From Piscicola geometra (Eukaryota; Annelida; Clitellata; Hirudinida; Piscicolidae): DNA of 64,000 nt. Positions 21,806 through 32,699 of this stretch are shown one piece after another; position 1 is the first letter of the stretch; the number at the start of each line of letters is the position of its first letter. The stretch lies in the NCBI GenBank assembly GCA_943735955.1, contig OX030956.1:10624445-10688444 (forward strand), read 5' to 3'. Under the pieces are notes generated by a model. It did no database searches and was not told where the DNA came from. It saw only the letters and a list, made by a program, of their open reading frames with translations. The position numbers and the translations under genes were made by a program.

Positions 21806-24800
21806 ATGGAACAACTGCTGAATTACATATCTTCAGAATCTGAAGAAGATACTAATGAAGTTGACTGTGATTACTTCTCTTTGAATGTGACACCTACAAG
21901 TTATGAAACAGCTAAAACAAATGTTAGCTACGCAAATATGTATAGCAAAAATGAAGTGAAAAAAATTAAAATTGAACCAAAAATTCATAAACGAAATAAT
22001 AAAAAAACAGTGCAGATCCAGGAAGATTGGAGTTTTTCCAAAAATCCTATACCATTTAATAATTTTGATGTATATAAAAATTATCCATGCATGAATAATC
22101 CATTAAACTATGTTTCAGAAAATAAGTATATTACAAAATTCAAACAAAATAATGAAATAACTTCTGACATTTCCACCACTAATATTAAGAAATATGTTTC
22201 TAATAAAAAAATACTTGATTCAGCAAATGAACTTGAACAAATTCCGACAAATAAAATCACACAAATCAAAACATCTAGGTTGTTATTGGAGCAAGAATAC
22301 TCTCATGTACAGTACACCCCATGCAAGCGCATGCAAAATAGAGTGCCACGGAAACTTCTTGGAGTGTACAACGAGCACACAGCATCAGTAGGCAGGCTCC
22401 GATGGGGTGGTCACAACTGGAGCCATCTGTTGCTGTCTGCTTCCTTCGATGCCACCATTCACATTCATGACGTCAGAACCAGGAAGAATCGCATGAAGCT
22501 CGAGCACCACACACGGGCAGTCAGGGACGTCTCTTGGAAGCATGGCAACCTCTCCATCTCGAGCTGTGGCTATGACAACAGAGCTCTCATCACTGATACC
22601 ACAACTGGTAAGACATTCAAGCCATTCATACCAGGGGCCGCGATCTGCTGCAAATCTTGGGGGGTCCTGGGGTCCAGATCGTCTCTTCCCCCACTTGAAA
22701 AATCATTTGTAAACTTTTGTTTTATTTAAGTAAGCAAAGGATAATTTAGTTTTAGGCAGCTATCAATATAACTACACATACTTACAATGTATTACTATTT
22801 AAACATTCTGTTTTATGCCATGGTTGACAATTATACTCGTATCAAAACAAGATTTGTTTCAAAAATTATTGAAAAAAGTAGGGGGTCCACATTAAGGCGG
22901 ACCCCTTCACTACCAAAATGTAGGGGAGTCCAGACCCCAGGATCCACGCCCATGATTCATACGTATAAGCATCTCAAACGATTTAAAATAGTTATCTCAT
23001 TTAGAGATAAATTTATGAAGTTACATTTCCTACACTAAAACTCCTGATACAGGCCAGTTGACAATGGACTTCATGCACAGCAACCATCTGACCTGCCTTC
23101 AACACCACTCTGAACACTCGAGCCTTCTGGTGACTGGCTCTGATGATGCCATCCTCACTCTAGACTCTAGGAGTCCAAGCAAGCTTGTCAACGTCTTCAA
23201 GTTCAAGGACAGAATGGCGCAGGTTCGTCTTGTGATTCTTTCAAATTATGGTTTGAACTTGCAAATGAGACTTCACGCCTGTTTACCCTTTATCATCGCA
23301 CCACGCATATTTCCTGTCTTTTTACCATAAGAATTTATCGGGCAGGTGTTGGACATGTGTTTCTTGTCATCAAGTGAGTTGTTGTCGTCATGTGACATGG
23401 TTGCTAAGGAAAGTGCAGACAGGTGCCTCGTCGTCTGGGACTTCAGGTCGACTGCCCCACTCTCCAACCAGATCTTCCACGTCTGCATCCTATTGTATCT
23501 TCTTGCATTTTATCACACATAAGCAATTCCAGAAAGTTTTCTATAGGACTCATAGTTGAACGCATCCAAGTTTTAAAACACTGCAGTCATAAGTAGGAAT
23601 GCAAACCAGCAGATTCTCACTTAATTTCGTTTTCGTCCGAAATGAAAAAAGTCTCTTTCGATTGGTCTCTAACTTCAACGTACACCAATATCATCATCAC
23701 TCAGGAAAAGTACACGTGTCCGCGTCTTTTGAAGGAAGCCTCCACACGCACGTTCTTGGCGCAGACACAGGGAAACTACATCGCGCAGTTCCAGAGCACG
23801 CCTCCATTCAAGTTGTGCAAGCGCAAGCAGTTCAATAAGCACCTGGTAGGTATTGTCTTTTGCCACTGTCTTGTCGTGTCAAATACGAATGTAAGGGAAG
23901 GGAGTTCCGAAGAAATAGTTTATTCCTATTTTTGCCAGTCTCAGAATACTTCATGCAAATCAAGGTTACTTTATTTTATTAAGCGATCCTTTCGTCTCAT
24001 GACATTAAATATCGCGGTATTATTCATAAGGGCGCATTTTTTAATTCTCCCTAAATCTTAAATCTCGGGTGCATGCATCGGATTGATAGTTTGAGAAGAT
24101 ATAAACAACGGCATTAGAGAAAATGTAGGATGTAAACAAGAACATTTTTTTAGACTTTCTAACAGCGATAGCTGTAAAAGAAATTTATGATTTAAACAAC
24201 TGTTACACGATCTTTAATTTTTGCACAATAAATTACTTTTTTAATTTTCATAAACTGCTTTTAGCCTAATAGTTTAAAGACGGTTAGAAGACTAAAGATT
24301 GTGTTCTGTTAATAAATTTCAACGTGAAAAAAGACTTGTTTTATATATTTATTTATTTAAACATATATTCATTTACATCAGAGGTGCACAACCCGCGGGC
24401 CGCATGCGGCCCTTCGGTCTGTTTGATGCGGCCCCCAGACAACTAGTCCATTTTGGCTATTTGCGGCCCTAACAGAATTTTAAATTGACGCACCCGCCCA
24501 TCTCTTTTTATCAACGAAACAGCTTTGGGCCTAATTTGTCGCGAGTCCGTAACTGTAATGAAGGACTACAATTGCAAAAGACATTATGAAACCAAACACG
24601 CTGCTACGTTTGATGATGTGAAAGGCGAAGATAGAAAAAATATTATTGATGAACTTGTAAAAAGATTGTCATCTGAGCACAATATTTTTACAAAAAAAGT
24701 CAATGAAAATAAGACGTTCGTGCCGGTTGTGCCGTAGCACAGATTATTGCGTGATTGTTTCGACCATTTACTGATGGTGATTTCGTCAAAAACTGCATGC

Positions 24801-27800
24801 AAGCCATTTCCAAAGAAGTCTGTCCTGAGAAAACAGACCTGTTCAACAAAGTGCCATTGTCACGGATGACTTTCCAGCGCCGGGTGGTTGATTTATCCAA
24901 TGACGTTTGCGTGACAAGCTTGCCATTTGCAAGTATTTTTCAATTGCCTTAGATGAGAGCACGGATAACGTTGACACAGCACATATTTTGGTTTTTGTTC
25001 GTGCGGTAGATGAAAACTGTAAATTAACTCAGGAATTAGCAGGCCTCACTACGTGGACGTACGACTGGTGCTGATATTTTTGGAGGAGTGAAATCTGTTC
25101 TTGACGTTCATTGGCCAAAGCTCTGTAGTGTTAATACTGACGGTGCACCAGCCATGACTGGTAAAGAATTAGGACTTGTTGCTCATCTGCGATCGCATTT
25201 GCGAGACTTAGGAATTCCAACAGACACCATCCACGCATACCACTGCATCATACATCAAGAGTCACTATGTACACGAGTCATTAATTTTGATAATGTTATG
25301 AAATTTGTTTTTAAATCAGTGAACTTCATATGAGCAAAAGGTCTTAACCATCGACAATTCAGATCATTTCTTGAAAACATTGAGTCAGAATATCGTAACA
25401 TACCATATCACACTTATGTAAGGTGGTTGAGTCGAGGAAAAGTTCTAACTAGATTTGTTGAGTTACGAAAGGAAATCTGTGGATTCCTTGTTACCAAAGG
25501 CAAAGACACAGCTGTTTTTACAGACAAACAGTGGTTGGCAGACTTAGCATTTTTGACAGACATAACAGAACACTTAAATAAATTGAATCTGCGTCTTCAA
25601 GGCAACGATCACTACATCTTTGATATGTGCCAAGAGCTGCTGTCATTCACGTTGAAGCTACGGCTGTTTTGTTCGAATCTGCAATCTGTAATTTATGTTA
25701 TTTTCAATTTATGTCATTTTTCTTTTTGTTCAGCTTTTCAGAAGGAATGCCAATGTGACTTCAATAAATACCACGACAGTTTTGAAGCGTTACTAAAGGA
25801 ATTTAATGAACGTTTTGATGCATTCAGGGAGCATAAAGATTTATTTAACTTCATCCGTGACCCTTTCTCTTGTGCTGTAGAATCCGCATCTGAGCAATGT
25901 CAGATAGAAGTCATTGATCTTCAATGTTCACCAGAATTAAAGTTTGCGTTTCAGCATAACTCCATTTTAACTTTTTATGGAAGTCTTACTTCAGTTAAAT
26001 ATGGAGCGGTCAAAGATTTGACTTGCCGAATCTTGTCTGAATTTGGCCGCACATACGTGTGTGAACAAACGTTTTCAGTCATGAACACAAATAAAAATAA
26101 ACTAAGATCATCTTTGACTGATGATAATCTTTGTTCGATTTTGAGGCTTGCAACAACAGAACTCGAACCCAATATTGACAATGTTGTTGCAACCATTCAG
26201 GCTCAACCTTCTCATTAAAATACTAACATTTAGTTATTCATACATTTTTAAATAACGTTATTTTCTTATGAAATTTATTAAAAACTTGCATTCTTTGAGT
26301 TTTTTTATTGTGTCATCTATGTGCACGCTGATGCGGCCCTTGGAGCCCAGGAACTCAGTAATTTTGGCCCTCAGGCTGAAAAAGGTTGTGCACCCCTGAT
26401 TTACATGAATTAAAAAAATGACTTAAAATCTTCAATGAGCTGGTTCACAGCATCTAAAGTTATTTCTCTGGCTGGTTGAATGGTGTGGATTATCTTATTT
26501 ATAGCCTGAACCTTTTAGACTTTTAACTCCAAGTTTTTTAAAATTAATTGCACAATTTTTCTTTATAAACTGGCTTATATTTCTGTTTCGTAATGAGTAA
26601 AGTAGCAAAGTTATTTAACAAGTAACATATATATATGTATGTATATGCATATGTATGTGTTTGATATAAATGTTTTTTTGTTTTCGTTTAATAAATATTT
26701 ATTTATTTTATATATTATAACGGGTGAACGGGTAGCTGAGTCGGCAACGACTCTCGGCTTGACCAATAATGAAAGGTCCTAGGTTCAAGTGCAACCAATG
26801 CCCTAGTAACCCAAAGGCGCAAATGAAAATATGCAGCCTAAGTGGCCTGGAAGCCCGTTCGGGTTATACGCCACTATAATAATGCTCGTCTTTATTATTG
26901 TATATATATATACCTTTTTCATTATCTTCATAACCATTATAAAGGTCAAAAGATCTGCGTGGTTTTTAACTCCTTTAAACTAAACTTTAAAAAAACACTA
27001 TAAATGTTCACTCCAACTCACATGAATCAGCATTACTTTCTTCAACTTTTGGGGCTTCTACATTATTAAAGTCAACTAGAAAAATGTCATGTTAGTCAAG
27101 TTAATGGACTCTAGTGATACCCTTTTTTCTCATGAACTGAACTAAAAGTTATAGCCTATAACTTATTTGCAAATAAATGAACTTCTTTTCTTCTGGACCC
27201 AGTCTGATTTTCTCTCTCATCTGGCAAGGATTCAACTTTTGGGGCTTCCATGCTTTTCAAAATTATGTGTAGAATCTATAGCCAATTTAAAATTAGTAAT
27301 TTGCAAATGAACAAACTTTTTCTTATAGGTGTAGAGCTTTTCTCAACTTCAAAATATATAGTTTAGTATAGTTTATGGAGTTATAACTACGAAGGTCTTT
27401 ATATAAAAAAAATATTATTATATAATATTCAATTAATATAATAATTTAATGAATAATTAAAATAATTCAAGAAAATATTTTTATTAATTAATTAACAAAC
27501 TCAATAAAATTCATATTTACTTTTATTTTTTCTATTTATAGCTAACCTACATAGTTCTGATTGGATGCAGTTTTATTTATACATCAATAAATCCTATCAA
27601 CCCGTTTTTGAATAGGGTTGATAGGGTGTACATCGAAATATGTAGTGAAGAATTAAACAACGACCTTCGCGACACACCCGGATGAATTAAACAACGTTCA
27701 AAACGAATCGGATGTACGGATTGAGTACATTCGATGAATTAAACAATGCGCTTTATCAGTTTGACAGAAGATATTATCTGCTAAAGTACAAAAATAAAAA

Positions 27801-28322
27801 TAATGGCAGAGATTTTTATCTGTAAGTCGATCGAAGACGCATTTTTTACTTTTTAGAGAGTTCGACAACATGTCCAATAGAATTTGAATCTAAAGTTCAT
27901 TTTCACCCTGACATAAGTCTCGGAAAAAACCTCCTTTCGCCTCTATGACTAATTAGGTTATGGGAGCTTTTTAATCGTTTGAATTAGCTCTTTGTTAAAA
28001 CAAGACACAAACATACAGGTGGAGGGATGGGGTGTGGGCTTCGATGTGGCAGGGGGAGTGTTGCTGAGTGGCAGTGCTGATGGAAGGCTGGTTTCCTACG
28101 ACCTGTCAACCACCCAACTTCTCTCTACTTTCGACATCAGCCCTTTCAACCAACCTTTCCATGCAGAACGTGGAAGTTTTGGTACGTTTATGGAGGGTTT
28201 GGTAAACTCTATGGTTATCTTAAAAAGTCAAATAAATTAATCATACCATTTCATTTAATAGAAATCAATACCTCTATTGTGTTACCTAAACGACTAATAC
28301 TACTTTTGATACCATCACCACA

Positions 28323-28377
<55 letters not shown>

Positions 28378-28505
28378 TTAGTAATAATAATAATAACACA
28401 AAAGAAAGCGACAATGATGTGGTGTTGGACGTGGCATGGCATCCATTCCTCGCTTCAACCTGCGCATTCAGCACTAATGCTGGTGTTGTGGGGGTGCTGA
28501 ATTGA
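21806..28505 (+). CDS. WDR25: WDR25, WD-repeat protein related to PRP17/CDC40
   Basis: Six exons join in phase: 21806-22607, 23053-23222, 23346-23480, 23705-23845, 28019-28181 and 28405-28505, totalling 503 residues (human about 544). The N-terminal 170 residues are low-complexity and charged. A KLLGVYNEHTASVGRLRWGG segment then opens the WD propeller, with blades recognisable at LLLSASFDATIHIHDVR, LLVTGSDDAILTLDSR, CLVVWDFRS, GNYIAQFQSTPPFK and LLSGSADGRLVSYDL. The C-terminus reads VVLDVAWHPFLASTCAF. WDR25 is a nuclear protein of poorly known function whose closest relative is the splicing factor PRP17. The last acceptor (before 28405) is weak and sits 27 bp after an ACT microsatellite. Intron 1 holds a MITE, and the 4.2-kb intron 4 holds a hAT, a SINE and a LINE end. 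Confidence 0.9.
22632..22954. mobile_element. Complete 323-bp hAT MITE in WDR25 intron 1
   Basis: The left end is CAGGGGCCGCGATCTG; the inverted right end is CATGGGCGTGGATCCTG. Both are followed by GGGGTCC-type repeats. ATTCATAC flanks both sides (22624-22631 and 22955-22962), a perfect 8-bp duplication. Without it, the intron would be 114 bp. No coding capacity. Family members: about 13951, 45150, 45400 and 46205. Confidence 0.9.
23846..24370. other. WDR25 intron 4, left part
   Basis: No exon or complete repeat recognised between the exon-4 donor (GTAGGTATT) and the hAT insertion. The short frame at 23642-24061 merely extends the exon into the intron. Confidence 0.5.
24379..26398 (+). mobile_element. 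hAT element (GTF2IRD2/SCAND3-like) in WDR25 intron 4
   Basis: The ends CAGAGGTGCACAACCCGCGG and, inverted, CAGGGGTGCACAACCTTTTT share a GGTGCACAACC core. ATTTACAT flanks both sides (24371-24378 and 26399-26406), a perfect 8-bp target duplication. The termini also carry GGCCGCATGCGGCCC-like sequence, as in many Charlie-type hATs. The 2020-bp copy carries a broken transposase on the same strand as the host gene. Confidence 0.92.
24525..26218 (+). pseudogene. Broken hAT transposase (GTF2IRD2-like)
   Basis: Order of pieces: a zinc-finger-like CRESVTVMKDYNCKRHYETK at about 24540-24600; a segment with SKWSKQ-type and KEVCPEKTDLFNKVPLSR sequence; the catalytic-domain piece VNTDGAPAMTGKELGLVAHL with HAYHCIIHQESLC; and the C-terminal dimerisation region CEQTFSVMNTNKNKLRSSL. 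Several frameshifts and stops separate the parts (for example near 24735, 24950 and 25330). The arrangement is that of the transposase from which vertebrate GTF2IRD2 and related genes were captured. It is non-functional. Confidence 0.85.
26407..26700. other. WDR25 intronic sequence, nothing recognised
   Basis: AT-rich sequence with a few ATATGTATG repeats near 26625-26660 and no other feature. Confidence 0.5.
26715..26905 (+). mobile_element. tRNA-derived SINE, full-length copy
   Basis: The head has an A-box TAGCTGAGTCGG (26733-26744), an exact match to the pol III consensus, and a B-box GGTTCAAGTGC (26782-26792). The body has a GCAGCCTAAGTGGCCTGGAA block and a GGGTTATACGCCACTATAAT block. 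The tail is a TTATTATTG-type run after AATGCTCGT. Other copies: 28790-28915 (minus), 30245-30385 (plus, head partly lost) and 60241-60425 (minus). Confidence 0.85.
26930..26990 (+). mobile_element. CR1/jockey-like LINE 3'-end fragment
   Basis: Carries the ATAACCATTATAAAGGTCAA and AGATCTGCGTGG block that terminates the LINE copies at 38275 and 61092. Nothing of the coding region is present. Confidence 0.7.
26991..28018. other. WDR25 intron 4, right part
   Basis: Two similar pieces with CAACTTTTGGGGCTTC (near 27043 and 27235) form a diverged direct repeat about 190 bp apart. No exon is seen before the acceptor at 28018. A GATGAATTAAACAACG word recurs at 27622-27745. Confidence 0.5.
28319..28378. 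repeat. (ACT)n microsatellite in the last WDR25 intron
   Basis: About 20 ACT units followed by ATT and AGT/AAT units, ending 27 bp before the inferred last exon at 28405. The same trinucleotide forms the ~0.9-kb array at 54.1-55.1 kb. Long poly-leucine and poly-serine frames here are artefacts of the repeat. Confidence 0.92.
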
Positions 28506-29154
28506 AGGGGTGGTGCTGGAGGTTTCAAGAAGAATCAGACGAATCGGAGTTTTAAGTAAAAAAAACGTCATTATAGTTTTATAACTGCTTGGTATTAGTT
28601 GGTTTATTCAACTATTGAAATGGCTGAAGTGAACAACTAGCACGTTCAAGATCCAGATATTATAACGTCGATATTCAAAAAATCTGAAACATTAAACGGT
28701 TCACTTGATCACAGTGATAATGATTGCAGAGAATAGCACTATTAAACAATAATTAAAATATGCAGCAAATAAACATAAATGTGTCGACTTAATAATAATT
28801 ATAATGACAAGCATTATTATAGTGGCATATAAACCGTACGAGCTTCCAGGCCACTTAAGCTGCATATTTTCATTTGCGCTTTTAGGTTACTAGGGCATTG
28901 GTTGCTACCTGTTCACCTTAAATTAGTACATTTACCGCAATTCCATCCCATACAATCCATATAAAACTATATCGATATAAAAGGCAAAAAACTAGCTGCC
29001 ATAGTGCTCAACTGGCTATATATCTTCACCATCACTGCCAACCATTCACCTTCATCATACCATCCTCCTCGATAGAACATTATATCCAAGCCATCATCTC
29101 ACCATGAATATTCCAACAACCAACAAAGCCTCCTCTACTTTCTCCTCATCACTA
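28506..29154. other. Convergent gap between WDR25 and DBT, with a SINE
   Basis: This 649-bp gap holds both 3' ends. About 28790-28915 is a minus-strand SINE with its tRNA-like head mostly deleted (the body joins directly to a TACCTGTTCACC remnant). Otherwise nothing is recognised. Confidence 0.65.
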
Positions 29155-32100
29155 TCATCGGAGATGCAATAATAGAGAAGCTGGCTGTTGGAGGAAGGCT
29201 TTCCACTGGTTCGAGAAGCGAGCCATTGTCGCACCATCAACTACCCTGTGGTCCGCTGACCACGACACACTCATCAGGTGGGCTGGAACCACGTTGCCTA
29301 CACTGTCGTACACAGGAGTTTTCTGTTTGGGAGCGGAGTGATTACTTAAATGACAGGATATAATAATAGTTGAGAAGGGGGACTTACGGTGATGGAGCCG
29401 AGAGCTCCGATTACCACTTCAGGAACGAAGATTACTGGCTTCGTGTACGTGCCTCCGATCTGGGAAGCAGAGAAAGATAGGCGCATACGAAACGAACAGT
29501 TATGATTCTGAAGCATTCACACATCCATCATCTGCTGTCCATCTAGGACGCACCATTCCGATGTTGGAAAGGGTGAAGGTGCCTCCAGTGATGTCAGAGG
29601 GAGCCAGTTTGCCAGCGGAAGCAAGTCTGTTGAGTCGATCCAACTCGACAGCAACCTCCAAGACACTGAGGCTTGCAACGTTCTTGATGTTGGGCACGAC
29701 CAGACCATGGATGCTGTCTATCGCCACTCCAATGTTGTGCTGGCCCTGTGGTTGGAGTGGTAAAGAGAGAATAAAGTGAGAACGAAAGAAAAGAATAAGA
29801 GGATGGAATGAGGAAGACGAAGAAAGGAAAGAGAGGATGGTGTGAGGGAGAGGAAGAAAAGAGAGAAAAGATGATGTGAGGGATGGGACCTTGTAGGTGA
29901 TGTTCTTGCACTCTTCATCGACTGAGGAGTTGAGGAGGGGAAAGCGGCTGAGAGCCATGGAAGCTGCCTGGTGTGGTGGTGGTTGACAGAATGAAAAAGG
30001 GTAAGAATGATGATGTCGCGTTCATGTGGTGGCAGAAGTTTATGATGACGAAAACGACACAGAATAAGGATACCTTGACGAAGATGGAGGTGTAGGAGAA
30101 CTTGATGGCATACGTGCCCGCCACCTGCTTGAACGTTTCCTTCAGAGACACCAAGGAAGTCATGTCCACCTGCGTTCGTCCGTCATCGAGGATTATAGGA
30201 AATTATCATTTGAGGTAGAGTGAGATACGATAAAATACAATGCAATAAAAGACTCGGCTTCATGGTCCTAGGTTCAAGTGCACCCGATGTCCTAGTAAAA
30301 TTAAATTTTGCAGCTTAAGTGGCCTAGAAGCCGGATTGGGTTATACGCCACTATAATAATGCTCGTAGCTTTAATTATTATTGTTATAAAATAAAATAAT
30401 TAGTTGATCAATCCTGAATCGGCTTCAAGTCGACTGAAATGAAACCTAAAGATTTACTGAAGTTCAAAGAAGTAGCTTAAGGCCGAGTAAGTGATAAGAC
30501 CACAATAATGCCACCTATCTCGTGCGAAAATTAGTCCAGGCCTGTATATACAAGATGACGATAATGATGACGATGATGATGATGGTGATGACCACCATCA
30601 GGTACCTGGTCACAGAAGCAGAAGTGAGGGATGTTGTTGGCTGCAGTCATCGACTTGACCATGGCCCTCCTCATGCCTGTGATCGCTTCAGTGCGGTCGT
30701 GAGGAGTGGTGGAGGGGAGGAGAAGGAAGGCAGGAGTGGAAGGTGGTGCTGCAGATGCTGTAAGTGAAGATGATGATGGTGGGAGAGGATGAATCGTTGC
30801 TGCTGGAACTGTCTTGAGAGAATCTAGAAGGGTTGTTGAGATCAAGCATGATGAGAAATTCAAACATACTCTTGAGATAAGGTCTACTGCCTATAGAAAA
30901 CAACGATAAAAGATGCATCAAAACACTGCCACACCTTTCGCTTCGAGGTGGGCAAAGACGTCATCTTTAAGGATGCGTCCCTTTTTGCCCGAGCCCACCA
31001 CATCAGCCAACTTGACACTCTTGTCTGAGGCGAGCTTCCTGACGGCAGGAGTGGCCAGGAACTTGGCGTCAGTGGAAGCTTCGTCGTCTGAAGAAGATTC
31101 ACTGTCGCTTACGTCTGAAGAAGAGGATGATTCTGTGTGGTCTATTTCTTGTGTTGCACCTAGAGATTGTTGTTTATGACTTAAGGCTTAGTAATTTTAT
31201 TTAAATAGTTTGGAGCTAACAGCCTATTTGAGAAACTACATGACTACTTAATGCGCATCCAGCCACACCTTCCACTACTTATAACCTACCCAGTCACTCC
31301 TTCCACTACTCAATCACTCACCTAGCCACTCCTTCTACTACTCAATCACCCACCCAGCAACTCCTTCCACTACTCAACCACCTACCCAGCCACTTTCCAC
31401 TACTTAACCACCTACCCAGCCACTTCCTTCCACTACTCAATCACTCACCCAGCCACTTCTTTCCACTACTTAACCACCTACCCAGCCACTTCTTTCCACT
31501 ACTCAATCACTCACCCAGCCACTTCTTTCCACTACTCAATCACTCACCCAGTCATTCATTCCACTACTCAATAACTCAACCAGCACACACTTTCATCCAG
31601 TTGAATATCGACCAGCGGTTCTCCAACCAAGGCAGTGGAATCCACCTCGTGGTACAACTTGGTGATGATGCCGTCGTAGCGACTGGTGATCGTCACTGAC
31701 GCCTTGTCACTCTGCACCTCGCAGATATTCTCAAACTGCGCCACCCTGTCGCCCTCCTTCACGAACCTTTGATGGTGGTGGTTGAGGTATCAGTGTGAGA
31801 GAGTTTATTTTGGTGGTTGATGTTATCACAGTAGCAGTATGGTTATTGTGGTTGCAGTATGGTTGTTCTGGTTGCAGTATGGTTGTTGTGGTTGCAGTAT
31901 GGTTGTTGTGGTAGCTAATGGCAGAATTATTGATGTTGCGTTGTGCAGTGATAAGTGAGCAGTCATCAAATATTGAAGAACTGACCACTCTTTGACTGAA
32001 ACCTCCCTGATGCCTTCTCCAATGTCTGAGAGCTTGAACTGCATTACTTTAGAATGCACTGAACCCGTCACACTAATGTGCCCTGCATGTGTATGTGTGT

Positions 32101-32685
32101 TTGTTTCTATAGTTTCAGGTTTCATGTTTATGAGTTATTTCTTAAGCCCTATTACGTAATTCCTCACTTTGAAAAGTGTATCTAGCATAGTCCTTAAATG
32201 CCTGTTTGCATATTAAAATGTTTGGAGTGTGAATGGTCCTGTGTATTAATGGTGTCCATCTAGAGCTTTTCCATGATCTAGGATTCAATAGTCTCAAAGC
32301 CTTTGTGATGATTTTTTATATTTACTAATTAATTTGTTTTTTTAAAATGCAAATAATACTTCAAACGTTACTGACTGGTTGATAGTTCTTGAATACACCA
32401 TTTAATAATTTGCAAAGCAGCCATATGGTATTTATACTAAATTATCTGTTCTAAAGTTAAACTGTTAAAATAATTAATATCCTCATTAGACCCGCTATAA
32501 GGAAAGATTATTCTGTGTAGGATCGATGAGCATGATGACGGGTTAGGATTAAGCAAACGAAATACTAGTACAGCTAGAATAGAGAAGCATGTTTTCAGAA
32601 ACTTAAAAATAAAAAACAGACAGAATGTTAAAATGTATGAGAGTTTAAATACTAACTTTAACTACAACAAATCTGGATGAGGCGG
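29155..32685 (-). CDS. DBT: DBT, E2 dihydrolipoyl transacylase of branched-chain 2-oxo acid dehydrogenase
   Basis: DBT is the mitochondrial core enzyme that moves the acyl group from the E1 product to CoA via a lipoyl arm. Exons on the minus strand: about 32077-31986, 31766-31591, 31159-30935, 30808-30606, 30169-30074, 29967-29890, 29745-29554, 29459-29388 and 29322-29155. All joins keep phase. Domains in order: lipoyl domain ([12 protein letters not shown], then [18 protein letters not shown] with the lipoyl lysine), a serine-acidic linker, the peripheral subunit-binding domain ([23 protein letters not shown]) and the catalytic domain ([27 protein letters not shown], and the DHRVVDG active-site motif). 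An ATG at 32685 opens a short leader-like MAASSRFVV, but how it joins exon 2 is unresolved. The donor after 30074 is U12-like. Introns hold minisatellites and a SINE. Confidence 0.92.
30245..30385 (+). mobile_element. SINE copy in a DBT intron
   Basis: It keeps the B-box region (GGTCCTAGGTTCAAGTGCA), the body with CAGCTTAAGTGGCCTAGAAG and GGGTTATACGCCACTATAAT, and a TTATTATTG tail. The A-box half is lost. It is inserted antisense to DBT in the intron 30170-30605. Confidence 0.8.
31250..31585. repeat. Minisatellite in a DBT intron, ~33-36 bp unit
   Basis: Eight to ten imperfect units built from a TTCCACTACTCAATCACTCA word and CCCAGCCACT. They fill most of the intron between the lipoyl-domain exon and the subunit-binding-domain exon. 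Confidence 0.88.
31831..31915. repeat. 21-bp minisatellite in a DBT intron
   Basis: Four units of a GTTGTGGTTGCAGTATG-type word with few changes, in the intron between the first two lipoyl-domain exons. Confidence 0.85.
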
Positions 32686-32699
32686 CCATTGGAAGATAG

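Noticed and set aside
26730..26795. Possible tRNA gene (A-box and B-box present)
   Set aside because: No tRNA cloverleaf closes, and the unit continues into a repeated SINE body with a tail found in several other places.
28251..28528. Open frames rich in serine, leucine or valine around 28.3-28.5 kb
   Set aside because: They are translations of the CTA/ACT microsatellite in different frames. The WDR25 last exon is the only real coding part here.
30531..30863. Independent histidine-rich protein on the minus strand
   Set aside because: Its middle is a DBT exon ([10 protein letters not shown]); the histidine run is intronic GATGATG repeat beyond the donor at 30606.
31250..31585. CRISPR-like or coding repeat in DBT
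   Set aside because: Imperfect head-to-tail minisatellite inside an intron without spacers or conserved frame.
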